A stretch of DNA of 64,000 nucleotides from Paraburkholderia diazotrophica (GCF_900108945.1 NZ_FNYE01000010.1:62001-126000); one strand, 5' to 3'. Shown: positions 46,238 to 54,879, numbered from the stretch's first letter. Notes: generated by a model not told the origin, from the sequence alone. Numbers and translations are program-made.

Positions 46238-47101
46238 CTACCGCAGCACGATGGTCTTGTTGCCGTGGATCAGCACGCGATCCTCGAGGTGATAACGCAA
46301 GCCTCGCGCCAATACGGCTTTCTCGATGTCCCGGCCAAGGCGCACGAGATCATCCGGCCTGTCCGAGTGACGCACGCGAATCACGTCCTGCTCGATGATC
46401 GGCCCCTGGTCCAGCTCTTCCGTCACGTAGTGGCAGGTGGCACCCGTCAGCTTCACGCCGCGGCTATACGCCTGGTGATAAGGCTTCGCGCCGACGAAGC
46501 TCGGCAGGAACGAATGATGGATGTTGATGATTCGCCCCGGATAGGCGGCGCACAGCTTCGGCGAAAGAACCTGCATGTAGCGCGCGAGCACCATCGTGTC
46601 GGCGCGCGCGTCCTCGAACAGACGCTGCACTTCGTCATACGCCCGGGACTTGTTGTCGGGCGTGACGGGCACGCAATGAAACGGAATGCCGTGCCACTCG
46701 ACGAAGCTGCGCCATGTTTCGTGGTTCGAGATCACGCACGGAATCTCGATGTCGAGCTCGCCCGCTTTCCAGCGCGCGAACAGGTCGTACAGACAGTGCT
46801 CCAGCTTCGACACGAGGATCACGACCCGCTTCTTCACGGAGTTGTCCGAGACCTTCCAGTCCATCTCGAACTCTTTCGCGATGTGGGCAAAGCGCTCGCG
46901 AAAGCCGCCGATACCGAATGGCAGCGACTCGGCGGCAATCTCGTGACGCATGAAAAAGCGCTGCTCGATCTCGTCGGCGTGATGGGTGGCCTCGACGATC
47001 CACCCGCGATGCTCGGCAAGGAACGTGCTTACGGCAGACACGATGCCGATGCGATCGGGGCAGGAAAGCGTCAGCGTGAAACGGTGCGTATTGGTGGACA
47101 T
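46238..47101 (-). CDS. purU: Formyltetrahydrofolate deformylase
   Basis: A 287-residue hydrolase that releases formate from 10-formyl-H4F. An N-terminal ACT domain (TLSCPDRIGIVSAVSTFLA) is followed by the formyltransferase fold, with RIINIHHSFLPSF near residue 205 and DQGPIIEQD near 240 providing the Asn-His-Asp set. It heads the mgd operon and can turn methylamine carbon into formate without H4MPT. The ATG at 47101 matches the family start; its ribosome-binding site is weak. Confidence 0.93.
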   Translation of the reverse strand: MSTNTHRFTLTLSCPDRIGIVSAVSTFLAEHRGWIVEATHHADEIEQRFFMRHEIAAESLPFGIGGFRERFAHIAKEFEMDWKVSDNSVKKRVVILVSKLEHCLYDLFARWKAGELDIEIPCVISNHETWRSFVEWHGIPFHCVPVTPDNKSRAYDEVQRLFEDARADTMVLARYMQVLSPKLCAAYPGRIINIHHSFLPSFVGAKPYHQAYSRGVKLTGATCHYVTEELDQGPIIEQDVIRVRHSDRPDDLVRLGRDIEKAVLARGLRYHLEDRVLIHGNKTIVLR

Positions 47102-47142
47102 GGTGTGTGCGTCGTCGATTCGAAGAGGAACCATTGAGCACA

Positions 47143-47172
47143 ACAGTAGCCAGGCGAAATTCAAGTGTCAAC
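47143..47172 (-). promoter_or_regulatory. Candidate sigma-70 promoter of the purU-mgd operon
   Basis: On the minus strand TTGACA (47172-47167) and TACTGT (47148-47143) are spaced by 18 bases. This places a transcription start about 35 bases ahead of purU. The -35 is a consensus match; the -10 is weak, which fits a regulated promoter. Confidence 0.5.
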
Positions 47173-47187
47173 GACAATCAACTTTTT

Positions 47188-47202
47188 TTCCTGTCAGGAA
47201 AC
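47188..47202. promoter_or_regulatory. 15-base palindrome TTTCCTG-T-CAGGAAA, candidate operator
   Basis: The perfect palindrome TTTCCTGTCAGGAAA lies 16 bases upstream of the candidate -35 of purU, in an AT-rich gap next to the XRE-cupin gene. Its size and symmetry suit a dimeric XRE repressor or activator. The binding protein is inferred from proximity only. Confidence 0.5.
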
Positions 47203-47349
47203 ACCCGTACTTCTTTTCTACCTCACCGGGGGTACTGCGCGGCGCCTATCACCGGATGGACGGCGGATGACCGTCTATTTTTTCCAAATACGCTTTGCAT
47301 TCCGAATTAAAAATAGCGCGCACAAAACGATATGGGATAACGCGGACCT

Positions 47350-47366
47350 CCGTCCCGATGGGACGG
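47350..47366. terminator. Hairpin after the XRE-cupin regulator gene
   Basis: CCGTCCC and GGGACGG form a perfect seven-base stem with a three-base loop, 70 bases beyond the end of the minus-strand regulator. No T-run follows, so termination would be weak. It could separate the regulator transcript from the purU promoter. Confidence 0.4.
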
Positions 47367-47435
47367 CTGCAAGCGGCTCGCGCGCGAACGTGCGAGCAGT
47401 TGTCGTCAGCGCGGATCAGACGGGGAAATGCAGGC

Positions 47436-48080
47436 TCAGGTGTCCAGTTCCGGCGACTGGCCGTACATGATCACCGTGATGAAGCGGATCGGCAGCTTGA
47501 TCAGGCGCTCGGGTCCGTGCGCGACCGAGCCGCGAAAGGTCAGCGCGTCGCCCGGCTGCAGCAGATAGCTGCGATTGCCGTGGCGATATTCCATTTTGCC
47601 TTGCAGCATATAGATGAACTCAGTGCCGGGATGCTCGAAGGTCGGAAACACCTCGGCTTCATCGTCCATCGTGATGAGGAACGGCTCGAACAGCTTGACG
47701 GGCCCCTGGTCATAGGCGAGCAGATGATAGGTGTGTCCCTTCGTGGTCCCGCGCCGCACGACCTCCATGCCTTTGCCGGCTTTCACATGCTGCGCATTGC
47801 CCTCGCGATGCTCGAAGTTCTTGAACAGGGCGGAAATCGAAATGCCCAACGCGCGCGCAAGGCTGACGATCGAATCGAGGCTGGTCGATACCTGTCCATT
47901 TTCGATCTTCGACACCATGCTGCGCGACAGACCGCTTTGCTCCGCAAGGTCGGCAATCGTCAGCCCCTGGTTCGTACGGTGCTCCTTGACGACCTTGCCC
48001 AGGAAAGACTCGATCGACCTTCCGTCGACGACATCTTCCAGTTGGCTGCTGGGCAAATCGGACGCTGACTCGCTTTTCAT
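47436..48080 (-). CDS. XRE-family regulator with C-terminal cupin domain
   Basis: A 214-residue regulator. The N-terminal lambda-type HTH (LTIADLAEQSGLSRSMVSKIENGQ, about residues 40-65 in two helices) is joined to a cupin barrel (GTEFIYMLQGKMEYRHG, LQPGDALTF near 185). Such proteins sense small ligands in the cupin and often control the adjacent catabolic operon, here purU-mgd-gmaS-mgs. A GTG start at 48095 is an alternative; the ATG at 48080 is chosen for lack of support for the former. Confidence 0.85.
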   Translation of the reverse strand: MKSESASDLPSSQLEDVVDGRSIESFLGKVVKEHRTNQGLTIADLAEQSGLSRSMVSKIENGQVSTSLDSIVSLARALGISISALFKNFEHREGNAQHVKAGKGMEVVRRGTTKGHTYHLLAYDQGPVKLFEPFLITMDDEAEVFPTFEHPGTEFIYMLQGKMEYRHGNRSYLLQPGDALTFRGSVAHGPERLIKLPIRFITVIMYGQSPELDT

Positions 48081-48215
48081 CGCTCGGCTCTGCACGTGAC
48101 TATCGGCTATGGGTAATCGGATTGCGACCGCGCTCTTCGGGCGGCCGCAGTGCGAATAGTACCAGTGGACGGCAATGACGAGGACTAGCCGGCAGATGGG
48201 TTCAGCGAGGCCCGT

Positions 48216-48875
48216 TCATGCGTGTGGCGGATTGCGCCGCGCGAGGTGCTCGTGATGCCATACGACGGCTTCAACCCGCGAATGCAGATCGAGCTTATGC
48301 AGCAGGTGCTTGACGTGCACCTTGACGGTTCCCACGCTGATATCGAGCTTGCGGGCAATCTCCTTGTTGCATAGCCCTTCGACGAGATAATCGAGCACCT
48401 CCTGCTCGCGCGCCGACAGTCCTGACTCGTTGGCGTGCAAAGGCTGCCCGGCCGACAGTGCATGAAACAGCCTGCCCGTTACGGCCTCGCTGAGTACAGC
48501 CGTGCCTTGCAGCGCCTTCTGCAAGTTAACGCACAATTCTTCCGGCTCCATGTCCTTGAGCAGATAACCGCTCGCGCCCGCGCGCAACGCGGCGACGACA
48601 TCGCGTTCGTTGTCCGACACCGTCAACATCAGGAAGCGGGCGTCGACGCCGTGCTGCCGCATCATGTCGAGCGTCTCGATTCCGCTCATTTCCGGCATGT
48701 TGAGATCGATCAGAACGACGTCGGGCTTGAGCCGAACGGCCAGATCGACGCCCACGCGCCCCGACGATGCCTCGCCAACCACGCGAAACGCCGGGTTCAT
48801 CTGAATCAGCTGCGCGACTCCCTTGCGAAACAGCGCATGATCGTCGATCAGCAGTACGGTGTTGACAGGCTCCAC
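48216..48875 (-). CDS. NarL/FixJ-type response regulator
   Basis: A 219-residue response regulator. The receiver shows LLIDDHALFRKG, the phospho-acceptor in VVLIDLNMPEMSG near residue 57 and the conserved lysine in LLKDMEP near 107. A LuxR-type HTH (LSAREQEVLDYLVEGLCNKEIA, in two parts) ends the protein. The start is GTG with GAGGA upstream. It resembles NarL, but no sensor kinase or nitrate genes are present, so partner and targets are unknown. Confidence 0.88.
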   Translation of the reverse strand: MEPVNTVLLIDDHALFRKGVAQLIQMNPAFRVVGEASSGRVGVDLAVRLKPDVVLIDLNMPEMSGIETLDMMRQHGVDARFLMLTVSDNERDVVAALRAGASGYLLKDMEPEELCVNLQKALQGTAVLSEAVTGRLFHALSAGQPLHANESGLSAREQEVLDYLVEGLCNKEIARKLDISVGTVKVHVKHLLHKLDLHSRVEAVVWHHEHLARRNPPHA

Positions 48876-48970
48876 GTTCTATTCCTCATACCTGAATCGG
48901 CCCCAGATGCTGCAAATACCGCGCCGATACCGACAATTTCATCATAGGTCAAACGCGTTGATGCAACGCG

Positions 48971-49216
48971 TCACGCAGCTTGCGGATAAGTCATCACGGG
49001 ATATTCGCGGCGAGGCGGAAACACGCGCCAGGCACCGTCGTCATGCCGGAAGAAAACAATGGCCACAGAGCATGCCGGGCGCGCGACCTCGATACAGACA
49101 TATCGGCGGTTGCCATCTCGTGTGCGGCTGAAGCGGGTCACGCGAACGGGTGTTGCCGGCGTCGGCGACAGCCATTTCTCGACGAGGTTACGTAAAGAGT
49201 GTTGATGGGTGTTCAT
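48971..49216 (-). CDS. Small hypothetical protein, 81 residues
   Basis: A basic, soluble-looking protein with alternating strand-like segments (RRYVCIEVARPACSVAIVFFRHD) and a proline-arginine patch FPPRREYP. No family is recognised. Codon usage is like the surrounding genes. It lies between the response regulator and another small hypothetical on the same strand; whether they form a unit is unclear. Confidence 0.55.
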   Translation of the reverse strand: MNTHQHSLRNLVEKWLSPTPATPVRVTRFSRTRDGNRRYVCIEVARPACSVAIVFFRHDDGAWRVFPPRREYPVMTYPQAA

Positions 49217-49284
49217 GATCTCCGCCCTATCGCCCGTTCATGATTGCTATTTTCTTCTCGCCCGATGCATCCTGTGCGGCGCGA

Positions 49285-49713
49285 TCAGGCCGCCATCTTC
49301 AGCAGGTCGACCGAGAGACCAAACTGGCGCGCGATCGACTGAAGCCGCTCGTGCCATTCCCATTTGCCGAACACATCGTGCACGTTCTGCAGACAACTGA
49401 GCAATTCGATCGTCGTGGGATCGTAGACATTGATGTGGGCACGCAGCAGTGCCTTCCTGAGCGCCGCGACGCCGACGTCCATGTATGCGGGTCTCGCGTC
49501 GGGCGACTGTTCGCCGATATAGCGGACGGGCACCCCTTCCATCGCCGTCATGTAATCGCGAGGCTTGATGAAGCTGCCGACGGGACATCCTCCACAATAG
49601 CCGCGATAGGCACCGCCGCCGTGCGGCAGCAATGCGGTACGGCCCTGGCAGAAGAGATGCTCGACTGCCCGGTCGAAGATTTGCTGATGGGTCAGAAAAT
49701 TGCGGCTTTCCAT
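49285..49713 (-). CDS. Hypothetical protein with a YCGGCPVG motif
   Basis: A 142-residue soluble protein. A paired cysteine motif YRGYCGGCPVGSFI lies near residue 37, followed by a helical C-terminal half containing LLSCLQNVHD and FGLSVDLL. The pattern recalls small Burkholderiales/Ralstonia hypotheticals with C-x-x-GCLI motifs and an LQ--HD segment, but this is memory of a pattern, not a match. GGAG precedes the ATG at 49713. Function unknown. Confidence 0.6.
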   Translation of the reverse strand: MESRNFLTHQQIFDRAVEHLFCQGRTALLPHGGGAYRGYCGGCPVGSFIKPRDYMTAMEGVPVRYIGEQSPDARPAYMDVGVAALRKALLRAHINVYDPTTIELLSCLQNVHDVFGKWEWHERLQSIARQFGLSVDLLKMAA

Positions 49714-50064
49714 GATGCTGCTCCGCTGCAAGGTTTCGATGATTCGTGTCTGTAGTATGGCCCGTCGACAGCGCCTTGCAATCCGCCAGAGGGGGCTCCC
49801 CCTCCGTGGGTATCCGGTTCGATCAATGGAGGAAAGCCAGACGGATTGCGCGGGACCAACGACAGGTCGTGCTGCTCGTGTTCGGTCAACTCGCCGGACA
49901 CTGCGGCCGCGCGGGGCATCCATTCATGGAGGAGGACCGCCGCGATCAGATCATCTGCTACCCACCTGGCGGTATCTCCACATGGGGGTTGCCACGCGCT
50001 TGCCTGAAACTGACACTGTGAGCCGACGAAGCACCTATCTCTGCTCGGCCCGGTACGGTTCCAA
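49714..50064. other. 351-base stretch without a convincing gene
   Basis: A 153-codon frame on the minus strand (49692-50153) covers this region and runs 22 bases into the next gene. Its product has no recognisable domain and contains low-complexity Gly/Pro text. No hairpin or promoter stands out. A fast-evolving or degraded gene is possible. Confidence 0.3.
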
Positions 50065-50352
50065 ATGAAACGATCTGACACGCGAAATCTCGTCGAGGAT
50101 GTCGGGACGGAATGCGACGCTCTGGCTGCGCTGGCGCTATACGACCACAGCATCCAATGCGGGCATAGAAAAATCGCTCTGCTCCGGTATATGGACGCGA
50201 GAGATCTGGCAGCACCGCTTACGGAACGGCACCATGCTTACGCGTGGACTGTTGCAAAGTCGCTGGGCATGGACGCGATGAAATCCATTGCAAGGCAGGC
50301 TGTCGAGCGGAGCCGGCAACGGCGGGATGCCGCGACGAAACGAATGCGATAG
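50065..50352 (+). CDS. Small hypothetical protein, 95 residues
   Basis: A charged, mostly helical protein with an acidic start and a strongly basic C-terminus (AVERSRQRRDAATKRMR). No family recognised. It is on the opposite strand from its neighbours, and the strong terminator at 50548 on the same strand supports a transcript here. The ribosome-binding site is weak. Confidence 0.4.
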   Translation: MKRSDTRNLVEDVGTECDALAALALYDHSIQCGHRKIALLRYMDARDLAAPLTERHHAYAWTVAKSLGMDAMKSIARQAVERSRQRRDAATKRMR

Positions 50353-50547
50353 GGAAGAACGCGATCGCACTTGGCACGATTTCAGGTGCTGGTACGCGTC
50401 ATGGATTGGTACGCAGGCTGTGACGTTTGCGTCAAGGCGACGAACTTGCGAACGCCGGCGGCTTAATGGGTATCCGAGGGTCATCGTCATCTGCCGTTGG
50501 AGATGGGCTGTCTCCGCAACGGTCGGTCAGGGTGGCGATGTTTGAGG

Positions 50548-50582
50548 CCTCGACTTGTTCAGGAAGTCGAGGTCATTTTTTT
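50548..50582 (+). terminator. Rho-independent terminator
   Basis: CCTCGACTT (50548-50556) and AAGTCGAGG (50564-50572) form a perfect nine-base stem with a seven-base loop, followed after three bases by seven Ts. It ends a plus-strand transcript, most simply that of the 95-residue ORF. It also lies just beyond the end of the minus-strand gene that stops at 50601, but its T-run is in the wrong direction for that. Confidence 0.8.
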
Positions 50583-50600
50583 GTGTGCTGCTTTCGGGTG

Positions 50601-51449
50601 TTACTGGCCTGCTTCTTCGGGGGACACGAAAGCCGCATCCGAAAGACAGTCTGCACGAGGCAAAGATGACATCGCGTCCTGTAGATTCGCGATGAGGCTG
50701 CCCATTGCCGGATCTTCGCGTCGCATGCGCGATCCATCCGTCGAATTCAGTTCAGCCCTCCATCGAGCGGCAATCTCGACTTCTATCACGTGAATTCCGC
50801 TGGCTGGCAAGCCATAGCGTTGAGCAGCGAATGCATCCGCGATGTTGCCGTTCACCACCCACGAACGGCGATGAGCCTCGACTGTTCTGGTCAACGCAGA
50901 AACGAGTCGCCTGTCACACGAGCGCCCGCCGTTCGTCCCGACATTGCAGTCAGACACAGCGGGCGAGTCACGATAGGGAGAGAGCCATGCACTCGCATGC
51001 GATACGAGCAGCAGGACGTTGTCGTGCATGCGCCTCAATCGTAGAAGTTCAGCAATGAGCGCGGTATGAAATGGCCGCCAGTAAGCGGAGACACGGCGGC
51101 CGACTTCAGCTTCCGTGGGCTCGGAACCGGGCGGATACAGCGCTTCGCCGCTTGAGGTTTGCGTCCGGCACAGCGACCCGTAGACAAGGGACTTCGGCAG
51201 TTGACCGACGTCGCTCGCAACGTTGAGGTCGATAGCGCATGGATGATACACGGCCGAGATGCAAGATACAGCGTTCGATTTAGCTGCCCTTTGAAGCTGC
51301 ACGCCGGCAGGATCGGCGAGTCGCCCATTGACGGAAACCCACGCGGGATATTCAAGCAGTTCAGCGGGTACGATGGAACCCGTATGAGGGGTGGCCATCA
51401 GTACCGGCGAGTCGGTACGCAATAGATGCTCGTAAGCGAGGCCATGCAT
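50601..51449 (-). CDS. N-formylglutamate amidohydrolase-like protein
   Basis: A 282-residue protein of the FGase/HutG family. The N-terminal DSPVLMATPHTG corresponds to the metal-binding PHSG motif, and AVYHPCAIDLNVASD to the usual DLNR segment, with a substitution. LLLVSHAS replaces the expected D-HS region, so the metal site may be altered. HutG releases formate from N-formylglutamate in histidine breakdown; no hut genes are near. GAGGG precedes the ATG. Sequence is less GC-biased than the C1 island. Confidence 0.6.
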   Translation of the reverse strand: MHGLAYEHLLRTDSPVLMATPHTGSIVPAELLEYPAWVSVNGRLADPAGVQLQRAAKSNAVSCISAVYHPCAIDLNVASDVGQLPKSLVYGSLCRTQTSSGEALYPPGSEPTEAEVGRRVSAYWRPFHTALIAELLRLRRMHDNVLLLVSHASAWLSPYRDSPAVSDCNVGTNGGRSCDRRLVSALTRTVEAHRRSWVVNGNIADAFAAQRYGLPASGIHVIEVEIAARWRAELNSTDGSRMRREDPAMGSLIANLQDAMSSLPRADCLSDAAFVSPEEAGQ

Positions 51450-51681
51450 TTGCTTACCCTCGTGCGTGAAGTCGGAGAACTCAGGACGGTGGCATGGATT
51501 CGCGCGCCTGATGCGAATATCAGCAACTGGACTTTATGTGCTGTCTGGCACGCCGCTTCTCCGCAAGCCGTAATCACCGTCAAAGGATTGAGAAAAAATA
51601 CAACGTCCCGCAGCGAATCCAAATACCCACTCCGGAGTACTCGACGCCACTGTTCAACAAGAAAGCGAATGATCTGTATCG

Positions 51682-53883
51682 TCAACGCGGACGATACGAA
51701 GTATCGGGAGTCGCGTAAGCATACGGATGCACCGCGCTCGGCACGGTTGGATAGCCATACAGGCGGTCTGGTGGTGTGCCCGGTGCGGGGCGCAGAATGG
51801 TGACGGCACGCTTCGTTGCATCCGGCGGCGTGAACACATTGCTGACAGTCGTCATGCGATAGGGAAAGTCCGGCACAAACTCGTTCTCCGCTTCGCGCTT
51901 TCTCGCATTGGTGACCATAACAAAATCTGGTGTTCCCGATTTTGCCATCGCCGCGAAACCGATAAAGCTGCTATCGCGAACATCATCCAGTACGACAGGT
52001 GGCCGCTCGTCTTCGGCGCCATAAGAGAGCCTGACGTTGCGCATCTTCAAGCCTTGCACGTGACGGGCGTAAAGACCATACGCGGGAAGAACTCCGTACA
52101 TGCTGGGCTCCGGATATTCACGCGGCGCCTCGGGGATGTTGTACGGATCGTCCGTCCAGCCGCCTTTCCCGTCCCTCGCTTCAGGGTCCCAGCCGATGCG
52201 CGGCAGCAACGCCTCATTGTGATCAGCTGACTGCTCCACGGCGTCCCGCATCTTCAGGCCGCCCCTGAATCCGACACTCACGTTCTGGATGCTCACGTTG
52301 CGCACGGGATGATCGACCAGGCCCGTGATGATGATCGGAAAGCGTGGATCTGAATCGGTGATCTTCACGTTACTGATCGCAACGTTTTCCAATGTCGCGA
52401 ACGGCGCGCCGACTGCATTCGCGTACAGAGGATCACGAGGTCGAACCGACGCGGCGTTCAATTGCGTCGGAGCAGCCTGATTCACGACTGCGAAATGGCT
52501 CCCGCCTTCACCGGACACAATCTGGTTGCGATTGTATGACGGGATATAGCGCACGGCTGGATGGGTTCCGTAAGCAGGTCTGTTTGGCAGAACCCATTCG
52601 CGATCGTCGAGGCGCACCGTGTCGACAGGCGCTAACGATTCATCGGCGCTGTTCCCGGTGACAGGACTGCGGCCGCGGTCGCCGAGTATGATGAATATCG
52701 GCGCGCTCGTAACATGCGTCATCGTCACGTCTGTGAATATGACGTTCTTTAGCGCCGCTCCATCGACCGACTCCAGCGCGAAACCTCTTGAGCGATCGAA
52801 TCTGATATGACGAACAGTCACTGTATCGAACCCGGTTGTACTTTCCGTGCCCAGCTTGATTCGACCTGTTGGCCCATCAGGCGGTCCTGATTGCTGGACG
52901 CTGTAAGTCCTGTCCAGCACCGAGCCCGTGTCATAGCCGCTTACCGTGCAGTTTTCGATCAGCACGTTACGTGTCGGTGCATATCGGCCTAACGCAAACG
53001 TGCCCTTGAGCACGACCGCGTCGTCATTGAGGGTGTTGAACGTCGAGTTTCTGATCGTGACATCCTGCGATGCATCGATGTCGATACCATCCCGATTGCT
53101 GTCGACAAGAATACCGTCAACGGTCCAATTCCTGACACCTGTTCCGAGAATGGCGAAATGACCGCCGTATTTGATCCTGAAATCGCGGAAGACGACGTCC
53201 GCGGCATTCTTCAGCGCGATGGCCTTGTTGGCGCCACCGGGTTTGCCGGCAGCCGTGCGCGCGGTCACTTCGGCAACATCAGAACTCGTCAGGACCTTCA
53301 CGGTCTTGCCGTCCGGCCCGAGGTAGCTGCCGTTTATCAGCCCCGGCCCTGAAATCATGATGTGCTTTACGCTATCGCCGACAATCAGGCTGTTCGCCCA
53401 GTGACTGTGGCCCTCATCCTGAAGCCCGACGTATGGATTCGGCTCGGGTGCGTCATAGAAGCCGCCGTCCTCTCCTGCTCCCGTCCCCGGTATGGCCGCG
53501 CGCAAAACGGAATGCGTCGACTCGAAGTGCAACGCGACGTTGCTGGCCAGATGGATCGTGTAGGTTTTGAACACGCCCGCTGGAATGACGACCGTGCCTC
53601 CGACACGAGCGGCTGTCACAATGGCCTTATTGATCGCGGCCTGATTGGCGAGCGCGGGACCATTCGACATCGCGCCGAATTTCGTGATGTTGAAGAACGG
53701 ACCTTTTGCCGCGGGCGTCCCCTGCACATGGCTTCCCGTAGCCAGAGGTATGTGACCGCCTGGCCCATTCCGATACTGCCCTGCCGTGGAGTTGGAAATG
53801 CCGCCAAACAGGGCACTGACGGCCAGCGTCGCACAAACGGTGAAGCAGCCAGATCTCACTAGCTGGCGAGGTCCCTCTTTCAC
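51682..53883 (-). CDS. Secreted GH28-like beta-helix glycosidase
   Basis: A 733-residue exported protein. The N-terminus has a basic part and hydrophobic CFTVCATLAVSALFGGI, a likely signal peptide. ITKFGAMSNGPALANQAAINKAI starts the beta-helix domain, and NRDGIDIDASQDV with LNDDAVVLKG near residue 280 are the acidic GH28 motifs. The GHG histidine motif of polygalacturonases is not evident (SGYDTGSVLDR lies there), so the substrate may not be pectin. The GTG at 53883 follows GGAG; the frame continues to a TTG at 53919. Confidence 0.75.
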   Translation of the reverse strand: MKEGPRQLVRSGCFTVCATLAVSALFGGISNSTAGQYRNGPGGHIPLATGSHVQGTPAAKGPFFNITKFGAMSNGPALANQAAINKAIVTAARVGGTVVIPAGVFKTYTIHLASNVALHFESTHSVLRAAIPGTGAGEDGGFYDAPEPNPYVGLQDEGHSHWANSLIVGDSVKHIMISGPGLINGSYLGPDGKTVKVLTSSDVAEVTARTAAGKPGGANKAIALKNAADVVFRDFRIKYGGHFAILGTGVRNWTVDGILVDSNRDGIDIDASQDVTIRNSTFNTLNDDAVVLKGTFALGRYAPTRNVLIENCTVSGYDTGSVLDRTYSVQQSGPPDGPTGRIKLGTESTTGFDTVTVRHIRFDRSRGFALESVDGAALKNVIFTDVTMTHVTSAPIFIILGDRGRSPVTGNSADESLAPVDTVRLDDREWVLPNRPAYGTHPAVRYIPSYNRNQIVSGEGGSHFAVVNQAAPTQLNAASVRPRDPLYANAVGAPFATLENVAISNVKITDSDPRFPIIITGLVDHPVRNVSIQNVSVGFRGGLKMRDAVEQSADHNEALLPRIGWDPEARDGKGGWTDDPYNIPEAPREYPEPSMYGVLPAYGLYARHVQGLKMRNVRLSYGAEDERPPVVLDDVRDSSFIGFAAMAKSGTPDFVMVTNARKREAENEFVPDFPYRMTTVSNVFTPPDATKRAVTILRPAPGTPPDRLYGYPTVPSAVHPYAYATPDTSYRPR

Positions 53884-54070
53884 GCGTGTCTCCACGAGAC
53901 GCAGCGGCGAAGACCGCAAGCGCGTTTATCGCGTGTTGTTGCTTGTGCCGCATCCAGTGTTCAGGCCACGGCAATTTTGATGAACGCGTGCCCTCTTTGC
54001 GAAGCTTGTCCGGGCCGCCCCTGGCGGATGACACGGACGCGGGCCTGACAAGCGGGCCTCATAAACGCGC

Positions 54071-54604
54071 CTATCTGACGTCCCCCGTATCTGATTCGCC
54101 TGACTGTCTCACCTTTCGCTCCAGTCTCATATAGGCGCCCGCCGCGACGACGCCAAACACAATGTGCGCAAGAACATTCGCCCAGTTCCGTGCCTCTGCG
54201 AACCAGGGGAAGAACCGCGTCATGCCGTAGAAATTGATCAGATAAATGCCGAGGCCAAACGCGAGGCCCGCGAGCGACGCCATCGCCAGGCTGGAGTCCA
54301 GGCTGAATGACGCGATGATCACACTCAGGATCACCGCAAACAGCACGGCCAGCGCGAAATGCACGACCAATGCCGCGACGACGATGCCGACGGGAAGCGC
54401 CTCGGCGGATTGCATCGCACCGCGGCCCAGTATGATTGCCGCGATCATGTGAGGCGGCACCCTTGGGTCCTGCTCTGTCACGACGGCCATCAGAAAGGCG
54501 CCCAACAGCAGAAATACCGCGCCAGCGATCGCGCCTGCCCAGACGGCCGCCCGCCAGTCCGGCATGCGATGCGTGAAATGATGAGAATGGAGATGAAGTT
54601 CCAT
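54071..54604 (-). CDS. Hypothetical membrane protein
   Basis: A 177-residue protein with four likely membrane segments (AAVWAGAIAGAVFLLLGAF, IVVAALVVHFALAVLFAVIL, LAFGLGIYLINFYGM and VLAHIVFGVVAAGAYM) after a histidine-rich start (HLHSHHFTH). GGGAG supports the ATG at 54604. No family function is recognised. It resembles small Burkholderia inner-membrane proteins of unknown role. Confidence 0.7.
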   Translation of the reverse strand: MELHLHSHHFTHRMPDWRAAVWAGAIAGAVFLLLGAFLMAVVTEQDPRVPPHMIAAIILGRGAMQSAEALPVGIVVAALVVHFALAVLFAVILSVIIASFSLDSSLAMASLAGLAFGLGIYLINFYGMTRFFPWFAEARNWANVLAHIVFGVVAAGAYMRLERKVRQSGESDTGDVR

Positions 54605-54879
54605 AACGGTCTCCCTGACGGTCAGCCATCGGTTGATGTCATCTGCGCCGGTCAATGGCGTAGAGGTCGACATTCAGGCTATGTCAGCCGAATTGGGCAG
54701 CCACGCGAGACTTACCGGCCCGTTGCAATTTGTACGCGCCAAACTTACCGGTCGGAAGGCGCAACAGGAACGGGCGTGGCCGCAATCGGCAACGTCGACA
54801 CCCTGGCTGTCCATGCTTCCCACTTGGCAGGTCTTATGCCTGCGCCGACGGTGCTCCCGCTCGCAGTGGATCGCCCGGA
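54605..54879. other. 275-base intergenic stretch
   Basis: No gene with a plausible start, no hairpin and no repeat was recognised between the membrane protein start and the end of the Rieske gene. It should contain the promoter of the membrane protein. Confidence 0.4.

Noticed and set aside
47295..48068. 257-codon plus-strand frame opposite the XRE-cupin gene
   Set aside because: The minus strand encodes a clear HTH plus cupin; the plus frame has no domain.
50383..50405. Possible sigma-54 promoter (TTGGCACG then GGTGC)
   Set aside because: The distance between GG and GC is 13 bases instead of 10, so it does not fit the -24/-12 rule.
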